Shown one piece after another: positions 25,439 through 31,713 of a stretch of 42,977 bases of DNA; positions within the stretch are counted from its first letter, which is position 1; every line of letters starts with the position of its first letter. The position numbers were made by a program, and so were the translations under genes. Location of the stretch: NCBI RefSeq assembly GCF_005889745.1, contig NZ_VCKZ01000018.1, forward strand, positions 1 through 42,977. Direction: 5' to 3'. Below the pieces are notes generated by a model, which saw only the letters and a program-made list of their open reading frames with translations, was not told the DNA's origin and did no database searches. The DNA comes from Actinomadura geliboluensis. Its GTDB lineage: Bacteria > Actinomycetota > Actinomycetes > Streptosporangiales > Streptosporangiaceae.

Positions 25439-26497
25439 TCACCACCGCCCGTCCGTCGCGATCGCGAGCACGGACCGGTCGTCGTGGTGCGCGCCGGCGT
25501 CGCGCAGCAGCGTCGCCGCGATCAGCAGCGGGTCGCGCAGGTGCAGGCCCGGCCGGTCGGCGAGGCTCCAGCGGCCGGTGAGCCCGTCGGAGTGCAGCAC
25601 CACGGCCGCGCCCGGGGGCAGCGTGTAGGAGTGCTCCCGGATCCGCCCGGCGGTCGTCCCGGCGATCCCCGGCACGGAGATCATGCCCTGCCGGCGGTCC
25701 GGCGCGACGATCCACCCGGCGATGTTGCCGATCCCGGCGTAGCGCACCCGCCCGGCGGCCGGGTCGACGACCGCGACGGCCACGGCGCCGCCGCGGGTCG
25801 GGATGAGCCGCCGCCGGACGCTCATCAGGACGTCGGCGGGGGAGGCGGGCAGCGCCGTCTCGTGCGCCGCCCGGACGGCCTCCCAGGCCGCGCGCGCGGC
25901 GAGCGGGCCGTGCCCGAGGCCGTCGCAGAGCAGCGCGTAGACCGTGCCGTCCAGGAGGCGGGCGGTGTAGGCGTCGCCGCACTGCTCCTCGCCGTCGATC
26001 GGCACCGTCAGGCCGGCGAACGGCGGGTCGGCCGCGGCGTCGCCGGCGGGCGCGCCGGGCGGCCGGAACCGCGCGTACAGCACGGTGCCGGCCCCGGGCA
26101 GCGAGTACAGGGCGCACCGGTCGGCGAGCCGCTCGATCGAGCCCAGCCCGAGCCCGAGCGTCCCGCGGGTCGAGTAGCCGTTCCGCAGGGACACCGGCAC
26201 GTCGGTGATGCCGGGCCCCCGGTCGAAGGCGACGAACTCCACCACCGCGGTCCGGTCGTGCCGCACGATGCGCAGGATCATCTCGCCCCGCCGGGCGTGC
26301 CGGGCGAGGTTCGTCGCGGCCTCGGTCGCGGCCAGCCGCACCTGTTCGAGGCGCTCCCCGGCGAACCCGAGCCGCTCGGCGAGCGCGGTGACGCGCCGCC
26401 GCACGCCCGCCGCGGCGCTCTCCTCCTCCACCCGCACCCGCAGCGTGTCGTCGGCGGACGGGCTGGTCGTCCAGCCGGCGCCGGTCAGCGCGGCCAT
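25439..26497 (-). CDS. RsbT-like ATPase fused to RsbX-like SpoIIE phosphatase
   Basis: This 352-residue fusion has an N-terminal ~140-residue GHKL ATPase of the RsbT/RsbW type (AATEAATNLARHA N-box; AFDRGPGITDV; GLGLGSIERLAD). Its C-terminal ~200 residues form a small PP2C phosphatase like RsbX (LLCDGLGHGPLAARAA, YAGIGNIAGWI, LHSDGLTGRW, HHDDRSVLAIA). In Bacillus, RsbX resets the stressosome by dephosphorylating RsbR and RsbS. This protein is probably the reset enzyme, with the ATPase domain adding a kinase or binding function. The ATG at 26497 overlaps rsbT by 13 bases, and the hybrid kinase starts three bases after its stop. Confidence 0.9.
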   Translation of the reverse strand: MAALTGAGWTTSPSADDTLRVRVEEESAAAGVRRRVTALAERLGFAGERLEQVRLAATEAATNLARHARRGEMILRIVRHDRTAVVEFVAFDRGPGITDVPVSLRNGYSTRGTLGLGLGSIERLADRCALYSLPGAGTVLYARFRPPGAPAGDAAADPPFAGLTVPIDGEEQCGDAYTARLLDGTVYALLCDGLGHGPLAARAAWEAVRAAHETALPASPADVLMSVRRRLIPTRGGAVAVAVVDPAAGRVRYAGIGNIAGWIVAPDRRQGMISVPGIAGTTAGRIREHSYTLPPGAAVVLHSDGLTGRWSLADRPGLHLRDPLLIAATLLRDAGAHHDDRSVLAIATDGRW

Positions 26498-26895
26498 TTG
26501 GCCACCGTCACCGTGGTGCCCTTCCCGGCCTCGCTGGTCAGGTCGAACTCGTCGCTCAGCCGGCGGGCGCCGGACAGGCCGAGGCCGAGCCCGGTGCCGC
26601 TCGACCAGCCCGCCGACAGGGCCCGCTCGACGTCCGGGATGCCCGGGCCGTCGTCGTGGAAGACGATGCGGACGCCCGTCCGGCCCCGGTCGTCCACCGC
26701 CTGCTCGATCCGCATCGTGCCGCCGCCGCCGTACGCGTAGGTGTTGCGCGCCAGCTCGCTCGCCGCCGTGACGATCTTGGTCTGGTCGACCAGCGACAGC
26801 CCGGCCGCCGCCGCGGCGGCGCGCACCAGCTGCCGGACGCGCACCACGTCATCGCCCGACACGATCGGCACCTCCTCGCCGGGCGGGGACGTCAC
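26485..26895 (-). CDS. rsbT: RsbT serine/threonine kinase of the stressosome
   Basis: This 136-residue single-domain GHKL kinase/switch protein shows the ATP-binding motifs in order: VTAASELARNTYAYGGGG (N-box), FHDDGPGIPDVERAL (G1), SGTGLGLGLSGARRLSDEF (G2 lid) and KGTTVTVAKW. Length and motif spacing match RsbT. In characterised systems RsbT phosphorylates RsbR and RsbS, is released, then activates a PP2C phosphatase. Here candidate targets are the SpoIIE proteins encoded downstream. The GTG start overlaps the rsbS stop by four bases (GTGA), implying coupling. Confidence 0.92.
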   Translation of the reverse strand: MTSPPGEEVPIVSGDDVVRVRQLVRAAAAAAGLSLVDQTKIVTAASELARNTYAYGGGGTMRIEQAVDDRGRTGVRIVFHDDGPGIPDVERALSAGWSSGTGLGLGLSGARRLSDEFDLTSEAGKGTTVTVAKWPR

Positions 26896-27266
26896 GGGCC
26901 GCCCGCCCCGCCGCGCGCACCCGTGCCGAGCAGCCGCATGCCCTCCTCCAGGTCCAGCGCGGTGCGCACCCCGCCGAGCGAGAGCCCGAGCTCCACCAGC
27001 GTGATCGCCACCGCCGGGCGCATTCCGACCACCACCGTCTCGGCGTCCATGAGCCGCGACATGGCGGCGATGGTGGCGAACATGCGGCCGATGAACGAGT
27101 CGACGATCTCCACCGCGGTGATGTCGATGATGACGCCGTGCGCGCCGGTGGCGGTGATCCGGTCGGCCAGGTCCTCCTGGAGCGCCAGGACGGTCTGGTC
27201 CTGCAGGTCGAGCTGGATCGACACCAGCAGGACGTTCCCGATCTTGAGGATGGGCACGCGGTCCAT
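26892..27266 (-). CDS. rsbS: RsbS stressosome STAS-domain scaffold protein
   Basis: This is a single STAS domain of 124 residues. The N-terminus VPILKIGNVLLVSIQLDLQD and the central IIDITAVEIVDSFIGRMF are characteristic of RsbS. Ser57 in VDSFIGR lies at the position of the serine phosphorylated by RsbT in Bacillus RsbS (Ser59). RsbS and RsbR co-assemble into the stressosome and hold RsbT until stress. The C-terminus has a short Gly-rich tail. The ATG at 27266 is fixed by a GGAGG inside the end of rsbR and a one-base TGATG junction; a longer frame reaching 28211 is a shadow running through rsbR. Confidence 0.93.
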   Translation of the reverse strand: MDRVPILKIGNVLLVSIQLDLQDQTVLALQEDLADRITATGAHGVIIDITAVEIVDSFIGRMFATIAAMSRLMDAETVVVGMRPAVAITLVELGLSLGGVRTALDLEEGMRLLGTGARGGAGGP

Positions 27267-28099
27267 CAGGCGCCCTCCTCGCGGGCCAGGCGCACGCCGC
27301 TGCGGTCGAGCGTGTACGCCAGCGCGTCGGCGAGGTCGGCCTTCGTCACGATGTCGCCGAACTCGATGCCGAGCGTCACGATCGTCTGCGCGATCTGCGG
27401 CCGGACGCCGGAGATCACGCACTCGGTGCCCATCAGCCGGGCCGCCATGACGGTCTTCAGCAGGTGCTGGGCCACCTCGGTGTCCACGGCGGACACCCCG
27501 GTGATGTCGATCACCGCGAACCGGGAGCCGGTGTCCACCAGCGTCTCCAGCAGCGTCTCCATCACCACCTGGGTGCGGGCCGAGTCCAGCGTGCCGACGA
27601 GGGGGACGCCGAGGATCCCGTCCCACAGCTTCACGACGGGCGTCGACAGCTCCAGCAGCTGCTCGGCCTGGTCGGCGATGACCTGCTCGCGGGCGGCGGC
27701 GTAGGTCTCGAACGTGGCCAGGCCCAGCTCGTCGACGTAGGCGGAGAAGTCGATCAGCTCGCCGTAGGCCCGGCGGTCCTGGGTGGCGCGCACCTGCTCG
27801 TACAGCGCCTGCTTCAGCGCGAACACGCCGATCGCGACCTCGGTCGGGCTGAAGCCCTGCCGGGCCCGCCCGCGGGAGATCTCCGCGAGCGTCGCCCGCA
27901 GCTCCCCGGCGGCGGTCTCGTCGCCGCCGAGGGCCCGCTCGACCAGCCCGTACATCTCGTCCAGCTCCGAGCGGAGCTCGGCCTCGGTGATGCGCCCGCG
28001 GACGCTCGTCCCGACCAGTTCGGTCCAGCGGCTCAGCACCGGCTCCCGCCAGGCGCGCAGCAGTTCGGTGATGTGCCCGTCGCCCGCTCCATCGGTCAT
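27266..28099 (-). CDS. rsbR: RsbR stressosome sensor (RsbRD-type N-terminus plus STAS)
   Basis: This is a 277-residue stressosome sensor. The N-terminal ~150 residues form a helical RsbRD_N-like sensory domain (LLRAWREPVLSRWTELVG, GFSPTEVAIGVFALKQALY) rather than the globin-like fold of Bacillus RsbRA. The C-terminal STAS domain contains VVKLWDGILGVPLVGTLDS, IDITGVSAVDTEVAQHLL and SGVRPQIAQTIVTLG. Thr207 (VDTEV) and Thr239 (IAQTIV) align, from memory, with the two Bacillus RsbR threonines phosphorylated by RsbT. A GAGGGGG Shine-Dalgarno precedes the ATG. It is the first gene of the operon, so its promoter should lie between 28100 and about 28260. Confidence 0.92.
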   Translation of the reverse strand: MTDGAGDGHITELLRAWREPVLSRWTELVGTSVRGRITEAELRSELDEMYGLVERALGGDETAAGELRATLAEISRGRARQGFSPTEVAIGVFALKQALYEQVRATQDRRAYGELIDFSAYVDELGLATFETYAAAREQVIADQAEQLLELSTPVVKLWDGILGVPLVGTLDSARTQVVMETLLETLVDTGSRFAVIDITGVSAVDTEVAQHLLKTVMAARLMGTECVISGVRPQIAQTIVTLGIEFGDIVTKADLADALAYTLDRSGVRLAREEGA

Positions 28100-28210
28100 G
28101 GCAGCGCCCCCTCAGTGCCCCCGGACCGGACGGCGGACGCGCGAGGGTGCCGCCCGCGCGGGTCGCCCGGGGCCCGTCCGGGCCGCGCCACCCGGTGCTC
28201 ACCCGCCCCA

Positions 28211-28236
28211 CCGTAACCGTCCCTCAGGGAGTTACC
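28211..28236. promoter_or_regulatory. Nested inverted repeat upstream of rsbR
   Basis: Arms GTAAC (28213-28217) and GTTAC (28231-28235) flank inner arms TCCCT (28220-28224) and AGGGA (28226-28230). It is about 110 bases upstream of rsbR, in one of the few AT-containing parts of this intergenic region, and is a candidate operator for the stressosome operon. Confidence 0.3.
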
Positions 28237-28267
28237 GGCGCAAATGACCTGGAGGTTCACACGCCAT

Positions 28268-28333
28268 GACCGACCTTTTGGCCGGTCGGCCGGTCAGCGG
28301 CGGCCGGTCAGGGCCGGCCGGCCCGAAGGCCGG
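28268..28333 (-). terminator. Double hairpin terminator region after the DUF4253 gene
   Basis: Read on the minus strand, a CCGGCC-TTCG-GGCCGG hairpin (28318-28333) starts right after the stop codon. A second 8-bp stem with one G-U pair and an AAAA loop lies at 28268-28287. Three GGCCGGTC copies lie in this stretch (28280, 28288, 28302), and a fourth at 28328 runs into the stop codon. It probably insulates the stressosome operon from its upstream neighbour. Confidence 0.6.
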
Positions 28334-29173
28334 TCAGTCCCACCAGAACGACCAGTAGGTCTTGCCGCGGATCTCCTCCGCGTACCCGGTGAGGGTGCCC
28401 GGGCCCTGGAACAGGATGTCGGGGCAGAACGCCCAGTGCTCGGCCGCGACCTGCACGGCGTGCCGGGTGGTGACGGGAGGCGCGGCGACGCTCAGCTCCA
28501 GCGTGTTGAAGCCGAGCCCGACGACGCGCGCGCCGAACCGGTCCTCCCAGCTGCGCAGGACGGCCGACAGCGGCGCCGTCCACTCGTTGTGGTTGAGGGC
28601 GCCCTGCCAGCCGACGGCGGCCAGCGCGTCGGCGCCCCGCTCCACCGCGACGAGCCCCAGCGAGAGCCCGCGGGCGGCGAGCAGGCGGGCGTGGCGGTCG
28701 GCCACGCTGCCCGGGTCGTCCAGCGGCACCCCGGCCGGGGCGGGGCCGGGGCAGTGCCGGCCGTAGGGGGCGAGGTCCTCCAGGTCGCCGTCGGCGGCCT
28801 GCTCGGCGAAGTCGGCCCACACCTCGTACATGAAGGCGTGCGGATGGTAGTTCGCGACCTCGCTCACCGGCTCCGGCGCGATCTGCCCGGCCGCCCACGG
28901 CTGGTCGCTCTCGTCCATCAGCAGCGGCCAGAGCCCCGACCGGTGGTGCTCGGCGCGCAGCGCGGCCCACAGGTCGCCGCGGACCGGGTCGTCGCTCAGC
29001 CAGAGCGCGGGCCGCATGAGCGGCCGCCGCTGCGGGTAGCCGGGGTCGGGCCAGACCAGGTCCCCGTCGGGCAGAGGCACCGACAGCGTCCGCGCGGCGG
29101 TGTCGTCCCCGACACCGTCGTCGAACAGCTGCGGCAGATCGCCCGGCAGGTGCCGGACCTCCACATCATCCAT
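28334..29173 (-). CDS. DUF4253 domain protein
   Basis: This is a 279-residue soluble protein. The C-terminal ~110 residues match DUF4253: LAAVGWQGALNHNEW, LSAVLRSWEDRFGARVVGLG, AAEHWAFCPD and the ending TYWSFWWD. The N-terminal part is rich in Trp, Asp and Pro and has no recognised domain. DUF4253 proteins are common in actinomycetes and sit near SMI1/KNR4-like immunity families, but no function is established. The ATG at 29173 is divergent from the sensor kinase at 29358, and the 184-base gap holds no motif I can support. Confidence 0.85.
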   Translation of the reverse strand: MDDVEVRHLPGDLPQLFDDGVGDDTAARTLSVPLPDGDLVWPDPGYPQRRPLMRPALWLSDDPVRGDLWAALRAEHHRSGLWPLLMDESDQPWAAGQIAPEPVSEVANYHPHAFMYEVWADFAEQAADGDLEDLAPYGRHCPGPAPAGVPLDDPGSVADRHARLLAARGLSLGLVAVERGADALAAVGWQGALNHNEWTAPLSAVLRSWEDRFGARVVGLGFNTLELSVAAPPVTTRHAVQVAAEHWAFCPDILFQGPGTLTGYAEEIRGKTYWSFWWD

Positions 29174-29357
29174 TTCACGCCGTTCCGGTACAGAGCATGC
29201 CAGTGGCGATCGTAACGGCGGAGAGGCCGCCTGGGGGACGACCTGTGCGGTTCGGTCGTCCCGGACGAGTCCATGGTGGAGCGGGCTACACCCCCGTCAG
29301 GGGTGCGGGCCCGGCTGCGCGGGGCCTCACCGTCGCCTACCGTGATGGCGAGGTGAC

Positions 29358-30575
29358 ATGAGAACCGCACTGAAACGCAGCGTGGACGCGACCCGCGAGC
29401 TGGTCGGCGCCCTGCGCACCGCCGCGCCCGCGCTGTTCGGGCTGGCCCCGCTGATCGCCTTCCTGGTGCTGCTGCCCGTCGTGCTGCCGTGGCTGCCGTC
29501 GGCCGTGCGGCCGCTGCGCCGGCTCGCGAACGCCGAGCGGCGCCGGGCCGGCCGGCTGCTCGGCCGCGAGATCCCCGAGCCGTACCGTCCCGTGGGCGAC
29601 GGCCTGGCCGAGGGGCGGCGGCTGCTGGCGTCGCGGGCGACCTGGCGGGACGCGGCCTGGATGGCGGTGCACGGCCTCACCGGCCTGCAGGCCGCGCTGA
29701 TCGCGGTGGCGATCTGGCCGGCGATCCCTTTCACGCTGTCGCTGCCGCTGTGGTGGTGGGCGGCGCCCGAGGGCTCCCAGTCGGCGTTCATCACGCTGGA
29801 CAGCTGGCCGAAGGCGCTGACGATGCCGTTCGTCCAGGGGGCGTTCGACCTGCTCGTCCTGCTGTGGCTGGTGCCGCGGCTCGTCCGCTGGCAGGCCCGG
29901 CTCGCCGCCGCGCTGCTCGGCCCGACCCGCCGCACCAGCCTCAGCGAGCGGGTCGAGGAGCTGACCGAGACCCGCGCCGAGGCGCTGGAGGCGCACGGCG
30001 CCGAGCTGCGCCGCATCGAGCGCGACCTGCACGACGGGACGCAGGCCCAGCTCGTCGCCGCCGCGCTGCGCCTCGGCCTCGCCGACCGCCGCTTCGGCAC
30101 CGACCCGGACGCCGCCCGCACGCTGTTCCTGGAGGCCAGGGAGGGCATCGAGGAGGCGCTCACCCAGCTCCGCACGGTGATCCGCGGCATCTACCCGCCG
30201 ATCCTGTCCGACCGGGGCCTCGCCGGGGCGCTGCGCGCGCTCGCCGCGGGCCAGCCGATCCCGGTGGAGCTTGACGTCGCGGACGGCCGGGCGCCCGCCG
30301 CCGTCGAGGCCGCCGCCTACTTCGTCGTCGCCGAGGCCCTCACCAACATCGCCAAGCACAGCGGCGCGCGCCACGGCTGGGTCGTGCTGCGCCGCGCCCC
30401 TGCCCGCCTGGTGATCAGCGTGCGGGATGATGGCAAGGGCGGGGCCGATCCGGACCGGGGCAGCGGCCTCGCCGGCATCCGCCGCCGGGTGGCGGCGCTC
30501 GACGGGACGACCCGCATCGACAGCCCCGACGGAGAAGGGACGACGCTCGAGGTGGAGCTGCCGTGCGGATCGTGA
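29358..30575 (+). CDS. Sensor histidine kinase, NarL/DesK-type (HisKA_3)
   Basis: This is a 405-residue membrane kinase. Hydrophobic segments lie at ~25-50, ~108-135 and ~155-180, with the middle pair separated by a short extracytoplasmic loop (PLWWWAAPEGSQSAF). HisKA_3 follows: LRRIERDLHDGTQAQLVAAA carries phosphoacceptor His225. The HATPase_c has EALTNIAKHSGA, VRDDGKGGADP and GSGLAGIRRRVAAL. The signal is unknown. The cognate regulator starts inside its last codons (13-base overlap). AGGTGA lies just before the ATG. Confidence 0.93.
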   Translation: MRTALKRSVDATRELVGALRTAAPALFGLAPLIAFLVLLPVVLPWLPSAVRPLRRLANAERRRAGRLLGREIPEPYRPVGDGLAEGRRLLASRATWRDAAWMAVHGLTGLQAALIAVAIWPAIPFTLSLPLWWWAAPEGSQSAFITLDSWPKALTMPFVQGAFDLLVLLWLVPRLVRWQARLAAALLGPTRRTSLSERVEELTETRAEALEAHGAELRRIERDLHDGTQAQLVAAALRLGLADRRFGTDPDAARTLFLEAREGIEEALTQLRTVIRGIYPPILSDRGLAGALRALAAGQPIPVELDVADGRAPAAVEAAAYFVVAEALTNIAKHSGARHGWVVLRRAPARLVISVRDDGKGGADPDRGSGLAGIRRRVAALDGTTRIDSPDGEGTTLEVELPCGS

Positions 30576-31201
30576 TCGCCGAGGACAACGTGCTCCTCCG
30601 GGAGGGCCTCGTCATGCTGCTGAACGCGGGCGGGCACGAGGTCGTCGCCGTCGCCGGCGAGGGGCCCGAGGTGCTGCCCGCGATCCTGGAGCACCGGCCC
30701 GACGCCGCCGTCCTCGACGTGCGGCTGCCGCCCGGGTTCCGCGACGAGGGGCTGCGCGCGGCGATCGAGGCGCGCAAACGGATCCCCGGCCTGCCGCTGC
30801 TCGTGCTGTCGCAGTACGTCGAGGAGACCTACGCCGCCGAGCTGCTCGCCGGCGGCGCCGAGGGCATCGGCTACCTGCTGAAGGACCGCGTCAGCCGGGT
30901 CGACGAGTTCCTGGACGCCCTCGACCGCGTCGCGGCGGGCGGCACCGCCCTCGACCCCGAGGTCGTGTCCCAGCTGATGACCACCCGCCAGGACCCGCTG
31001 CAGGCGCTCACGCCGCGCGAGCGCGAGGTCCTCGGGCTCATGGCGCAGGGCCTCGACAACGCCACCATCGCCGCCACCCTCGTCATCACCGAGCGCTCGG
31101 TCAGCAAGCACATCGGCGCGGTGTTCGCCAAGCTCGGCCTGCCGCCGTCCGACAGCGGGCACCGCCGCGTCCTGGCCGTCCTGGCCTACCTGAACTCGTG
31201 A
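30563..31201 (+). CDS. LuxR/NarL-family response regulator
   Basis: This is a 212-residue regulator. The receiver has acidic residues in IAEDNVLL, phosphoacceptor Asp52 in AAVLDVRLPP, and YLLKDRV with the conserved Lys. The C-terminal HTH begins LTPREREVLGLMAQGLDN and continues TERSVSKHIGAVFAKLGL. The GTG start overlaps the kinase gene, and its own stop overlaps the NUDIX start (GTGA), so all three are probably translated together. Targets are unknown; the kinase locus itself or the acylase downstream are candidates. Confidence 0.93.
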   Translation: MRIVIAEDNVLLREGLVMLLNAGGHEVVAVAGEGPEVLPAILEHRPDAAVLDVRLPPGFRDEGLRAAIEARKRIPGLPLLVLSQYVEETYAAELLAGGAEGIGYLLKDRVSRVDEFLDALDRVAAGGTALDPEVVSQLMTTRQDPLQALTPREREVLGLMAQGLDNATIAATLVITERSVSKHIGAVFAKLGLPPSDSGHRRVLAVLAYLNS

Positions 31202-31641
31202 GGGTCCGCCGGGCCGTGCGCGCCCTCCTCCTTGACGGCGACGCGCTCGTCCTGCTGCGCCGCACCCGCCCCGACCGGCCCGTCTACTGGACGACCCCGG
31301 GCGGGAAGATCGAGCCGGACGACGCGTCCCCGGAGGCCGCGCTGCGCCGCGAGCTGGACGAGGAGCTCGGCGCCACCGCCGGGCCCGTCCGGCAGGTCTT
31401 CGCGTGCGGGGAGGAGTCGCCCGGGCTGTACCGCCTCAACACCTTCTACGTCTGCCGGCTGGCCTCGATGGACCTGTCCCGCCGCCACGGCCCCGAGTTC
31501 GAGGACCCGGCGCGGGGCCGCTACGACGTCGACCTCGTCCCGTGCACCCCCGCGGACCTGGCCGCCATCGACCTGATCCCCGAGACGCTCGCCGCCTACC
31601 TCCAGGACCACGCGGCCGACCTTCCCGGCCTCCTCCCGTAG
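31198..31641 (+). CDS. NUDIX hydrolase coupled to the two-component genes
   Basis: This is a 147-residue NUDIX-fold protein hydrolysing nucleoside diphosphate-linked compounds (family knowledge). The NUDIX box reads GGKIEPDDASPEAALRREL then DEELG. The REL-x-EE-x-G core is intact, but spacing from the first Gly is one residue longer than the consensus, and the first Glu position is Asp or Ala. GTG at 31198 was chosen because it overlaps the regulator's stop by four bases; the longer frame upstream is a shadow of that gene. Its place in a two-component operon is unusual and suggests a nucleotide-linked signal or housekeeping passenger. Confidence 0.85.
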   Translation: MRVRRAVRALLLDGDALVLLRRTRPDRPVYWTTPGGKIEPDDASPEAALRRELDEELGATAGPVRQVFACGEESPGLYRLNTFYVCRLASMDLSRRHGPEFEDPARGRYDVDLVPCTPADLAAIDLIPETLAAYLQDHAADLPGLLP

Positions 31642-31667
31642 GTCCTTGCGTAGGTCTTGCCAGGAAC

Positions 31668-31703
31668 GATCACTTGTGCGAACTTTGCGGGACTTCTGTG
31701 ATC
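31668..31703 (+). promoter_or_regulatory. Inverted repeat in the acylase leader
   Basis: GATCAC (31668-31673) and GTGATC (31698-31703) are perfect arms 24 bases apart, the right arm touching the AAGGAG ribosome site at 31703-31708. A 12-base direct repeat (GTAGGTC plus T/C variants) at 31638-31661 spans the NUDIX stop. It is an operator or leader structure candidate only. Confidence 0.25.
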
Positions 31704-31713
31704 AAGGAGTCCC

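Noticed and set aside
26892..28211. A 439-codon frame that would fuse RsbS to a long N-terminal extension
   Set aside because: The extension is antisense-quality sequence lying over rsbR in another frame; rsbS has its own ATG and ribosome site at 27266.
28100..28333. A sigma-B-type promoter (GTTT-N-GGGTAT-like) before rsbR
   Set aside because: No convincing pair of elements with proper spacing was found on the minus strand.
28280..28335. GGCCGGTC cluster as a CRISPR array
   Set aside because: Units are 8 bases with irregular short gaps, no cas genes lie nearby, and hairpin terminators explain the pattern better.
30427..31641. A long frame giving the NUDIX protein a ~257-residue N-terminal extension
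   Set aside because: It runs through the regulator gene in a shadow frame; the GTG at 31198 overlaps the regulator stop and fits the NUDIX length.
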